Assembly: GCF_033473495.1 (NCBI RefSeq)
Contig: NC_088935.1
Coordinates: forward strand, 1,240,001 to 1,304,000
Source: Cercospora beticola
Lineage: Eukaryota; Ascomycota; Dothideomycetes; Mycosphaerellales; Mycosphaerellaceae
Length of the DNA: 64,000 nucleotides
Reading direction: 5' to 3'
Shown: positions 54,539 through 64,000 of the stretch, piece after piece
How positions within the stretch are numbered: the stretch's first letter is position 1
How the letters are laid out: each line of letters begins with the position of its first letter
Notes under the pieces: generated by a model
Databases searched by the model: none
Seen by the model: the letters and a program-made list of their open reading frames with translations, nothing else
What the model was told of the DNA's origin: nothing
Translations under genes and position numbers: made by a program

Positions 54539-56159
54539 GCTGATGGTCGAGTTGGCTTATCTCGTTGGCTCGGACGGATTCACGCAGGCAGAGAAGCGCG
54601 ATTGCTCCTCATGCCGCCAGCGGGTCGCCTGAGGTCCCTGCCTGATCGACATTGCGTTCAGCCGCATACGGTAGCCCCCAATAAAGTGGGACATGCCACC
54701 GGAAGCGAACACTTCGCGGTGTTTATACATATTCGTCGTGAGATGGAAGAAGATTCGTAGATCAAAGAGCAAGGCAACCCATGCGATCAAGTGTGCCTCG
54801 CTAGAAACAGTTTAGCCGAAACGAGTCCGTGGCTGATGCCTCAGGCTCACACTATTCGCTTCGGTCTGTCTGGGTCTGGGTCTGGGTCTGGGCCTGGGTC
54901 TGGGCCTGGGCTCGCTTCCTCGAATCTTGTCTGTGCCCCCGCTCCACCACCAATGCATCGATGCATCCACGGCATCCCGACACATGCTGCATCTTGTGCC
55001 GCCGACATGTCGACCAGAGCCTGTTGCAAACATCAGCAATGCCGTCAACTCCGCAGGCCGTACAGCATAGCCCGGCCAACCTGACTCAACCGGCAAGCGC
55101 AGCCCTGAGGACGACCGCAGAGCATGAGAACTAACAGCATAGCACTGCCTGCCGCTAACTTAGACACTGGTCGAACTCAGCCCTGCACAAAAGAGGCCTC
55201 TTTTCTGAAGTCTAGACCATATGGGATGGCCCGCCATCGTAGCATTGCCCAGCATGGCCGCTCATCAGCCCACAGAGACGACGTCTCACTCCAGCCGTAC
55301 AAAAACCACGTGCGGCTTGCAGCACAAGCCCTCCACGTTTGACGCTTTCCTGACGCACGCGATGTTGGCGTGAGCTCATTGGTTTCAGGCGCGTCTTGCT
55401 GTACCGCGTGCTCGGAGCAAGCGACGGGCAGATGCAGTAAGTCGCAAGCCCCAGGATCGTGCACCAGCACAACTTCAACGCCGTTCGTGCCTCTGGCTTG
55501 TGGAGGCTTGTTCCAAGTGACTTCCAACAGGGCTCAATCCTTCGGCCAACATGCTTCTGGGTCAATGTTGCTTCACGTGATGCTAGCACTTGTGGCGCCT
55601 GCCGTTTTCGGAAGTTACTGGTGAAGCCCTCTCATGAGAGAAACATCGCCTACATCCGATGGCTTGGATGCCAAGCAACCATACAACGCTTCCACGAGGT
55701 TAGCAACGAGCATATGCTGCTTGGCAGCACTGCGTCGCACAGCCTGTGCCAATTGGCTTCAACCCGACTGCAGTAGAATGTTCTTTACGGCACGCGGTCG
55801 CAATGGTGAGCTGGCGGTGTTTCCGAGTTGCTGCAACGCTGACGGTCCTGGGAACACCCTACTCTATTGACTTGTCCAGACTGTATACCGTACAGGGAAA
55901 GTACCCTCTGCCACAGGGCTGTTTCGTTGCTATCTCGAGCTCGCTATCAAGACTTGGCTCATTAAGCCACGAGGCGCTTTCGCACTCGCAATACAGAGGG
56001 GAACATCAGTCTACCTTTCAGCTCGTACCTATATTACTGTAGATCTCTACCCTGTCAGTCACAGTCATCTTTCACAGACGACAGTAACACAAGCAACACA
56101 GGCTCAGCATAGCCTCGACACCATCACCAACCAACGGCAAAGCGCGAAAATATTTCACG
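54539..56159. other. Intergenic, 1.6 kb
   Basis: Between divergent hydrolase and bZIP genes. Contains a hexanucleotide repeat (listed separately). Open frames here are short, overlap on both strands and lack domains. Confidence 0.45.
54869..54910. repeat. TCTGGG/CCTGGG hexanucleotide repeat, 7 units
   Basis: Seven consecutive six-base units, five TCTGGG and two CCTGGG. Creates artificial open frames on both strands. Likely variable between strains. Confidence 0.9.
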
Positions 56160-56789
56160 ATGACAAGTCACCCTAACGTGATGTATGCCGAGTGGTCAGC
56201 CGAAATGCCGAACGACCTTCTCGCAGAGTACCACAATTCTCAGATACAAGGCACAATGCAACCCTTCTGGCAATGGGTAGGATTTGACCCTCTCTCGTCG
56301 GTCGACATGGGTGCTGAGAAAGGTGTTTAGACATGTGAGACGACCGACTACGTGCCTTCAGAACAGTCTGGATCATCATCGCCCGAAGCATATTCCACGC
56401 TGGACCCGAATCTCTACCACGAAGACTTTCTTGACATTTCGCAAATCAGCACACCGATGTCCGCTTTTGACGACACAGCATCCGAAACAGCGCAAGGGGG
56501 TATCGTGGCCACTGGAGCCGGCGCAAACAAACGTATGCGAAGACGAGAGCAAAACCGAGCATCGTAAGCTGATCTGAGCCTGACGGTCCCGTACAATGTT
56601 GACAATGAACACAGCCAAAGAGCATATCGCGATAGACAGCGCGGCAAGATCGCTGAGCTACAAGCACGAGTGTTGGCCCTCAGAGCACAGAACGACAAGC
56701 TGCAAGCACGTAACAACATGCTCGAGGCTGCCTTCCAGCGCGACCGCTCGAAGCAGGCTGGTGAACCAAACCGGCAAGGATCAACCTGA
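56160..56789 (+). CDS. Small bZIP transcription factor
   Basis: Three exons, 56160-56276, 56331-56563 and 56615-56789; 174 residues. The basic region spans the second intron: MRRREQNRAS joined to QRAYRDRQRGKIAELQARV, which has the N-x-x-[AS]-[QS]-R core (N-R-A-S-Q-R) found in fungal Yap-type bZIPs, followed by leucine-repeat LQARVLALRAQNDKLQARNN. The N-terminus is acidic with DFLDISQISTPMSAFDD, a plausible activation region (inference). Both introns have gt-ag ends and the exon junction reconstructs the motif exactly. Targets unknown; its position beside the hydrolase and monooxygenase raises the idea of a local regulator. Confidence 0.82.
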
Positions 56790-57731
56790 ACATACGTGGA
56801 GCGAAGCTTGTCCATTCAGACCAGCGAAATAATCCTTTTGACAAGACCGATCATACCACGGCGAAGAGAGTGATCAGTTGTGCAGATGCAATTGAGGTTG
56901 GTGTTCGGGGCTCGCGAGAACATGACCCTATCGAATATTATCCAGGACGGATGTCGATCACCGGTGCATCCGGAATCTGGAAACGACTCCTGAGAACCGG
57001 AGTCAACGGCTTCTCAAGCCGACTGGAAGTGGATGATGCACCGTAACGGCTCGGGATGCCGTGGAAGAGCTCGAGTTGGCTGAGGTGGTGAAATGAAAGG
57101 AGAATGAGCCAGGCGCACACGCACCTCCATCCAGCTGCTGTATTCTAGCTGCCCATCACGACAGAATGCAAAACTCAGAAAGAACCCATATCACACATTC
57201 AACAGCTTTCTCCACACAGTTGCAACATGTGCTCGCCGTTCAACCTCGTGAACTTGACTCACTGTTGGCGTGCTCCCCGTTTGAGCGACCGGAAGCACGC
57301 GTGCCAACGTCCGAGATGACCCTCGATGCTGTGATAGGCCTCCGTCTCATCCATCACCGCTCCAGACCCACGCCTTCAACGCCTGACAAACCTGCAAGAG
57401 CTACTTTTGTGAGCTCTAGGTCATTTCCCAGCCTCTGGAGGGGAGCTTCACATCTGGTTTGCATAACGTTTAGCCACCTCCACCATGCCCTCTTCGACGT
57501 TAGAAGCTGTTACATATACGGCACACCGACTCTCCTCATCATCGTTGTCAACGGCATAACCAAGCTTTGCCAAAATGCCTATTGCCGCCCAGAACAGCAG
57601 CATTCGTATATGAAGCATGCAAACACTGCTCAGTTGCTGATGCTTTTCCTCACTACTCATCACAGTCTTTTATTTCATGCTCAACGCTTTATGTCTTTGT
57701 CTTTCTTTTGCATACTTTCATCTACTCGTTA
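56790..57731. other. Upstream region of the hydrophobin-like gene
   Basis: 942 bp; a strongly pyrimidine-rich run (ctttgtctttcttttgcata at about 57694) just before the next start codon is typical of a fungal 5' leader. No supported gene. Confidence 0.5.
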
Positions 57732-59074
57732 ATGTTCTTGCCGACCATGTCCAGTTTCGTGCGCACCATGCACCTCTTATCCGCTCTTTCAGCATCACTC
57801 ACTCTCGTTTCCTTATCACACGCCAGTCCGATCATATTACCAGAGCTGAATGATCCGACGTTCACTTGCCCGAGAAATCAGAACGTGGGACTATGTTGTC
57901 CCGCTGATGTCCGCTCCAATGGTGGAGTGGAAGACTGTCTTGTCGCTATACAGATGGTGCGAAGAACTCGTGAGTCAACTTCAAGCAGAAAGTGGTCGCA
58001 ACCATACTGATGTTCGTGTTTCCAGGCAATCCTATTGAGAGCTTCGCACCTTCTCCCAATCATGAATGCCCGACTGGGCTATCCAGCATACCAGTATGCT
58101 GCAGATCAAGCTTCGCAACACAAGTAAGTCGTTCCGGGAAGATGCATGTCGCCATTGACTAACAGTCCTTGCAGCAAACTGGCGAAGCAACAATTAATGG
58201 CCTGAACTGCGTCAATGCCGAACTACCAAAGACCTACCTTACCCGAAGATACTCAAGAGTGGCACACCTCGAAAGACCGAGTGCGACGCTTGCATATACC
58301 AGATCGCCGCGACAAGCGGCAGAATCACGAATTGAACCACGAACAATTGAACCACGAGCGATTGAGCCGCGAAGGCTAGAACCACGAAGACTCGAGCCCC
58401 GGACGCTCGATAGTCTCACGCAATCAGAAAGCGACGAACCAAAAACAACGCCCGCAACACTAGACGACGTCGCCAAAATCGCCAAACGCCTCGAAACCAT
58501 CGTACGCGACTCTCTCATGGAAGTCGACGTCAAAAGACTCGCCGACTGCGAAGACATCTCAGTAGGATTTTGCAAAGCTCGCGTACATCCAGAAGTCCGC
58601 AGTGACAGTGACAACAACGCCGAGCCAAAAGAAGAATACAAATTAATGGCACGAAAAGCCGCTCTCGATGCCCTGACTGATGGAAGGCTGCCTGAATTCG
58701 CCGAGCGCTCCGAGCTTACGAGCTCATTGGATGCTGCTGGTGGTTTGAGCGCCCGGGATGCAGGGAGGATTGCCAGCGCGGAGCGCAGGCTGAGAGTGAG
58801 ACTTGATCAGGCGATTCGGGTTTCGCAGCTTGCGGAGGAGACGAAAAAGGAGGGGAAAGAAGGGAGTCAGACAGAAGATATTGAGGACGATGATCAGCCT
58901 TCTGCTGTGCTGAGAAAGAGGAGTGTGGCGTATCATGATAAAGGGCCGCATTTTGAGACTTTGTCGGAGACTGTGGCGAGGGATTTGGTTGATCCTTTGA
59001 CGGAGAGGCCTCAGAGACGGCATCTTAGTGGGTTGCATGAGTTGAAGCATGCTGATGCGTGGTGGTATCCCTGA
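57732..59074 (+). CDS. Secreted protein with hydrophobin-like cysteine pattern and long charged tail
   Basis: Three exons, 57732-57969, 58026-58123 and 58175-59074; 411 residues (a start at 57747 is also possible; acceptor 58165/58166 would add three residues). Residues about 15-36 form a signal peptide ending at SHASP. The next part has eight cysteines ordered C-CC-C-C-CC-C with gaps of 8, 12, 24, 9 and 18. The first set reads CPRNQNVGLCCPADV and the second CPTGLSSIPVCC, the latter very like the opening C-P-x-G-L-x-S-x-P-x-C-C of class II hydrophobins. After that come five EPR repeats, dibasic sites (KR, RR), and a long acid/basic region without cysteine pairs except SVGFCKAR and LADCED. No anchor. 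Unknown role; see findings. Confidence 0.72.
58331..58405 (+). repeat. 15-bp tandem repeat, 5 copies, coding for [IL]-E-P-R-x
   Basis: Five in-frame pentapeptide units in exon 3 of the hydrophobin-like gene; the first three have isoleucine and the last two leucine at the first position. Third bases differ between copies, so the array is not brand new. Confidence 0.9.
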
Positions 59075-59720
59075 GAGATCAGATAGCAATAAATCTAAAT
59101 ATTCATCCTGACCTGCATGTTTGTGGTGCTGTTCTTTTTGATGCATAAGGAATAGTAGCATGTCGGTCGTCCTAGTGTCTTGCTTTCCATAAAAGTCTCA
59201 TGCTACACAGTGATAGATGCAATATTTTCCGTACTGATGAAGGTGTCGTCGTGCTGAAGCAGGCAAGGAGGAAGGTTTGGTTTCACTTTCAGGCACGAAA
59301 GTGGATGCCTTACGAAAAATCTTGGCATCACGCTAGAGTTCCATCCTTGTCGCAGCTGCAGTCGCAACACCTCCTCCTAACCACTCGTCGCGTGAAGTCG
59401 ACGTCTACTCTTCCAGGCTGATCTCACGCACTTGCCCGCATTGTGCGGAAAATGGCATGGCTGGCGATATGCATGCACGACGCTCACTTCAGTTGCCTCG
59501 TGCGACACCGGTATGCGCCTTCCGCGAACTGAGGACGCATACTGGCAGTGAGGCAAGATCGCCCGTCATGTGGTGGCAGGTGCAATTAGAGTGAGCGTCG
59601 ATCTTGCATGTCGTATTGCAGTAGTACATTTCACTCCGCACCTCTCTCTGCCAGCTCGTGTACAAACCATAACAACGACCTCTTCCAACACGAACGACAA
59701 ACCACAACACCTGATTCACG
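59075..59720. other. Upstream region of the small secreted protein gene
   Basis: 646 bp; ends in an A/C-rich leader (aacgacaaaccacaacacc) typical of well-expressed fungal genes. No supported gene. Confidence 0.5.
59088..59093 (+). terminator. Poly(A) signal AATAAA
   Basis: Canonical hexamer 14 bases past the stop codon of the hydrophobin-like gene. Confidence 0.5.
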
Positions 59721-60485
59721 ATGCTGACCTACCTCCTCCTCACGCTTGCTGCTGTTGCAGTGGCACTCGCTGCGCCTCAGTCGCCAGCTGCCTACCAGCC
59801 TCTTTCCAAGCTCATCAGCAATGGAGAATTCGGTCTCACCATGCGCATCATTGACGAGGTCGGAGAGCCCAGAGCAGTGGCTCTTGTGGCTACCAAGAAC
59901 GGCACGAACGAAGAACTCGTCCTTGTCGGCCAGCCACTCGCATCAAACTCCGGAACTCCAGCTTACACGACCAACACCAACGCCAAAGATGCCAATGGCT
60001 TCGACTTCGTTGCACTGAACGTGGATGTGGACGGCACCTCCTACGGCCTGTTCGCAGCAGACGTAGTAAGTGCCCTTTTCCCACTCTGCCTGTGCTGTGA
60101 AGCCCGTCGAAACCATGAGCTAATGCACCACCACAGGGCTCCGTCTACGGCATCCAGACCACAATCACCGCTGTGAAGGGCATGCAGCAAGAAGAGTGGC
60201 TCGTCAGCGATGAGGATGATGGCGTCTACCGCAAGCTCGCTGCCGCAAACAACCAGTTTATGGGTGAGTAAGACTCCCGCAACAATACTCACTGAAACCT
60301 TTGTTTTGCCTCTTACTGACTAGGACAACTCAGCTTGCGCCGGAACTGTCAATGGTCAGCCGGCTGTTGTGCTGAGCTGGGGTATCAGAAAGTCCAATGG
60401 CGCCACGCCAGATGGATGCGATAGCACAACAGTCAAGAAAAACTGCAATGTGCCAGACAGCATGGCGAAGTGCCCAAAATTCTAG
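59721..60485 (+). CDS. Small secreted protein, function unknown
   Basis: Three exons, 59721-60065, 60137-60263 and 60334-60485; 207 residues. A clear signal peptide MLTYLLLTLAAVAVALAAP precedes a compact, non-repetitive chain with regular alternation of hydrophobic residues, consistent with a beta-rich fold (FGLTMRIIDEVGEPRAVALV, LVLVGQPLASNSG, VDGTSYGLFAADV). Four cysteines lie in the last exon (ACAG, DGCD, KNCN, AKCP). Two acceptors are possible for exon 3; the one used (60334) gives ACAGTVNGQPAVVLSWGI, whereas the earlier one at tag gives a poorer arginine-rich sequence. I do not recognise the family. A secreted or wall-associated role is inferred from the signal peptide only. Confidence 0.78.
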
Positions 60486-60878
60486 TTGCATCAACTTGAA
60501 TATATCGGTGCTCTTCTCAGTCGGAGCAGTGATCGGAGGTCACAACCCCAAAAGCATAGCTGCATCACGGTGATACGCTGCTACCTTCCTCAGTTGGAGC
60601 AATGGTCACAGGCAAATCGTGTACGATACGTTGGGAGACCTTGATAAATGAATCTCAAGACCACCTTTCGGGTGCATGATATTAAAAATCTAACCGACTC
60701 GTGACGTCGTCGACGATGCGTTGTCATGACATTACTGTACAAAACTTCCTGGCCCTCATATGCCAGTCCTGATGCTCTCATAGCAACCCGTACTGTAGTG
60801 GTATCTTTTTGGTAACGCCCGCTATGCCCCATCGAACCCTTCTCCAATGATCGCGAAAACTTCCGCTCAAAAGGACTA
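60486..60878. other. Convergent 3' region
   Basis: 393 bp between convergent stop codons; nothing recognisable. Confidence 0.45.
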
Positions 60879-62963
60879 TTACTTTCTGCTCCTTCGAGAC
60901 CCAACGGATGACGATCGGGAAGCAGCTTTCGCATCGTGTACAACTTTGAAGCTCTCTCTCGTGTTGATTCGGTCCAGGTCGAAAGGACTGAACTGGTACC
61001 CGACCGGCCCTCTCTGACTGGCGCGGCTCCTCGTGCTCCTCAAACTGGCCTTGGACTTTGTCTGCGTAATCGGCGCGAATCGTGGTTGATCCTCTTCGGT
61101 ATCCGAAACTCCATCAATCGAATCTCGTCGAGGCTCCTCGACCTCTTCCTTAGCTGGGCCCTGTGCTTCCTGATCTGTTTCTACAGCAGTATCATCCGTA
61201 TTCTCTGCGTTCTTCTCCGGATCAGATTCTGTTGACATGTCGGCACCAGATCTCCTGTCATCGTCCTTCTCGTCATCTTCTTCGTCATCGCTGAAGGCTT
61301 GGCCAGCCATTTGTTTCATGAATCGGTCGGATTCGGCGGAGTACTTGCACTTCTTGCGGATGGCGGCTCCGTATTTGTAGAACAAGAAGGGGAAGGGTAC
61401 GCAGGCCAAAGCGAGGAACGCAGGCACGCTCGAAGCCCAATGGATACCAAGATTGGCGTACATCTGCGAGGTGAAAAGTGGGAACGCGGCTCCGAAAAGG
61501 GATCGCAGCACGGAGTTTCCTGCGAGAACTGATGCGGCGAAGATGGTGTAGGCATCGATGAGGTAGTTCATTAGCCCTAGGAAAATAAGAACCATGCCGA
61601 ATCCGAAGGGTGCAGTCGCGATAATAGGGACCATAAAATGGATGGAGGGAGAATTTGTCCAGGCGAACCAGAAGAGACCGATTGGAACTGCGATGCCACC
61701 CAACATGACCATTGGCAGACGTGCTTCCGGTGGCGCGAATCCCTTATGTTCGTCGGAAATTCTGGCATATCTTTTGTTGTCCCAAACAGAGTACGACACC
61801 GCGCAAAGCATTCCGACGGCAACACCAAGGAAAGCCAATCCACCGATCCCAGGGCTCCATCCTCTTCCCTGCTGGAAAACGATTGGGAAAGCACCAAAGC
61901 ACATGTATAGCGTTCCGTAGATGATAGCCATGTAGATGGAGAGCAGTAAGACAATTGGTTCGGTCAGAAGGAGGATCCATGGTCTCGAGAGAGAGGTTTT
62001 AAACACTTCTATGACCGATGTGTCGCCTGCTTGGATGTCGCCTCTGGTTTTGTAGACTTTACCGGTCATCTTGCTCAGTTCCTGTGCGCGAGCACGGAGC
62101 AGGACAGGTGGGTAGGTTTCTGGCACAAGGATCGTGCCAAGAATCCAAAGTGAAGCAGCGAAAAGTGCCATGACGCCTTGGTTCCATCTCCATCCCGCGT
62201 ACTGGCTGGTGAAGCCGCCCACGATGGGTCCGAGGACCTGTACCAGAGTCAGTACTTGTCTTCACGCAATGATCGAGGTAAACACATACCGGGCCCATGA
62301 ATGGCGCTGCTGCGAACAAAGCCATAGCCAGCCCTCGTTGCCTCGCTGGGAAAATATCTGCGATTACACCTCCTGCATTCGTGAGAGGACTTGAGCCGAT
62401 AGCACCAGCGAAGAAACGTAGAATGACCAGCGTCCAGATATTTTGTGATCCAGCTGCACCTGCAGTGAATGCGGTCAAACCGGCGTAGGTAACTGTGAAC
62501 CAGATCTGTCGTCCATACATCTCTGAAAGCGGCGCCCATCTGAAAGCACGTTAGTAGTGCTCCGCAGTGCAAAATCGTCGAGAATGTGCTGAAAGGCTCA
62601 CAATAATGGTCCGACCGCAAATCCCAGCACATATAGCGACACTCCCAAAGTCGCTACAATCTGACTGCACTGAAATTCGCGGATGATGTCCTGAATGCCT
62701 CCCGAGTACGCACTGGAGATAAAGGCCACTGCAAGGGTGACGAGCGCGACCACGAAGGTTAGACCCCATTTTTTGCTTTCTGCGTACAACATGGGATTTC
62801 GCGGGTCATTCTCGATCCACTCGACGACATAGGGATCTTCTGCAGTTCCTGATCCATCATATTGCCAGTCTCGAACTTCTGATGTTGTGCCAGACTTGGA
62901 GAGTACTTGTCGGAAATGTGGTATCTGCTGAGGGGTCCCTGCTTCCACGTCCTTGTCGGCCAT
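60879..62963 (-). CDS. MFS transporter, DHA1 (drug/polyamine:H+ antiporter) type
   Basis: Three exons on the minus strand: 62602-62963, 62290-62539 and 60879-62237; 656 residues. Motif A is WAPLSEMYGRQIW, and motif C is MGPVLGPIVGGFTSQYAGWRW, both typical of 12-helix DHA1 exporters. Twelve hydrophobic segments run from VALVTLAVAFISSAYSG to VPAFLALACVPFPFLFYKYG. The cytosolic tail after helix 12 is about 150 residues and unusually acidic then basic (DDEEDDEKDDDRRSG, later SRSSSVGSRRSRK), suggesting phospho-regulation (inference). Members export drugs, polyamines or secondary metabolites; the substrate is not decidable here. Confidence 0.92.
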
Positions 62964-64000
62964 GGTTCCGCCCTGTCAGATCTCGCGGAGATCTCAGTCC
63001 CCTGCGTGATCGCGCAATTGCAGCAGGGTGTTGCGATTAGCCGACAGTGAAGGTGAATGTCGTCAATGTCGTTCGTCCTTCTCAGAAGATTTGCGCGCCG
63101 GTGGAAGAAATCCTTATTATTGTTACAGGATGGAGATGCTCTCGGATGTCGGCACCTGGCGCTCGACCCTGGTTCGAAGTGAGGAGTTGACGACGTGTGC
63201 TGGATTTCTGTACGGTCGCAGGAGATGAAACGAAGTGTATTGCCAAACAAGTTTTCGATGACGGGTGGCTGTTTGCTTTTGGGTGACTAGGCGGCCAAGT
63301 CCAGGAAGAGAAGTCTTATCGAGAAGTGCCTCGGGTGTAGTGGTATTAGTAGATCGACAGCACAGAATTGAAGATAGAATTGGAATGCTCGAGGCAAGGG
63401 ATGCGAGTGGGTTTTCTTTAGATTGAAAAAAAGCCTTGTCGGCGAACCGGCAAGAGGCATTGTTAACGCCGCGCATGTCGCCACCAAAAATCCGAGTTTC
63501 GATGGTATCAGATGGACTTCATGCTCGTCTGTGGCGGCTCTAGTGCTGGAAGAAGCACCCAAGCCGTGGGTCGCCAGGTATGGGCCGTAGCCGGGCGCGT
63601 GCATAACCAAGCTCATCGTTGAGCTTAGCCAGGGAAAGGTTTGCTTACCGAGGAATCGGCCCTTGCAAACAGCGACCCCCGACCATGTTGAATCTATCGT
63701 CAGATCATGAACTTCGAGCCGACAATGGTCAATGCACTCTGTCCGCGTGGCAGCGGGGTCCAGAAATATACTCCTGCTTATGAAGAATGCGAACAGCTCG
63801 AGAATCGCAGCTGTCTCATGCTCGTGTCAGTTTTGAATGTGGTGTACATGTTTGCATAAATGCACAGCGGTCGGCATCGGCCCATTCCTGCGGTTGTTCG
63901 GCTCACAAGGTTTCTCCCACAATGACGTGTTATCGAGCTGCGCAACATCATCGCTTGGCAACGTGAAGGAGCCCACGTGCCGTGGTGTGCTTGAAGTAAG
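62964..64000. other. Right-end intergenic sequence
   Basis: About 1 kb upstream of the DHA1 transporter to the window edge. Short frames only; no domain, intron-compatible gene or RNA seen. A gene may begin beyond the edge. Confidence 0.4.

Noticed and set aside
54791..55134. Open frames on both strands around 54.9 kb with (PR)n or (VW)n runs
   Set aside because: Produced by the TCTGGG hexanucleotide repeat, which is open in several frames; no other coding sign.

Overview
The window is nuclear DNA of a filamentous ascomycete. Nearly every gene is split by short introns of about 50-60 bp with gt-ag ends and a ctaac/ctgac branch box. Protein types and sizes fit Pezizomycotina (551-residue ATP synthase alpha, Sac7-type RhoGAP, Gpi11, GT90, GH55, rhodopsin-type membrane protein). 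A Dothideomycete is my best guess, from general resemblance only. The window has about 30 genes, packed on both strands. I see no tRNA, rRNA, CRISPR array or transposon. Gene models below are hand-spliced: exon ends were chosen so that reading frame, splice sites and family motifs all agree.

Left part (0-14 kb): translin 3' end, TIM9, a Sac7-like RhoGAP, a mucin-like GPI-anchored wall protein, GPI11, a CAP10-type glycosyltransferase (GT90) and a very intron-rich L-fucose-permease-type sugar transporter whose upstream region holds a tight group of CreA-like boxes.

Middle (13-34 kb): mostly housekeeping. An ankyrin protein sits head-to-head with a C2H2 zinc-finger protein resembling the fission yeast INO80 subunit Iec1. 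Next are a small membrane protein, a TAF3-like histone-fold protein, an Mpo1-like dioxygenase, ATP1, a nuclear-looking protein of unknown role, PMT4, an Sds3-like HDAC-complex subunit, NOP12 and a 717-residue unknown protein with a repeated R-R-F-x-P motif.

Right part (36-64 kb): a secreted GH55-type enzyme, an amino-acid/choline-type permease and a rhodopsin-type seven-helix protein lie together and look surface- or nutrition-related. A core block follows (RPB7, P2, SPT2, RPS15). Then come accessory genes: a tiny candidate gene with 13-residue repeats, an FAD monooxygenase, a beta-lactamase-like serine hydrolase, a small bZIP protein, a secreted protein with a hydrophobin-like cysteine pattern, another small secreted protein and a DHA1-type MFS exporter.

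Most worth following up: the hydrophobin-like protein (57.7-59.1 kb), which appears to carry two copies of the first half of a hydrophobin joined to a long charged tail; the 39-bp repeat gene (50.2-50.5 kb); micro-exons of 5 and 8 nt and two GC-AG introns in the transporter and GH55 genes; and a possible alternative mitochondrial presequence hidden in ATP1 intron 1.
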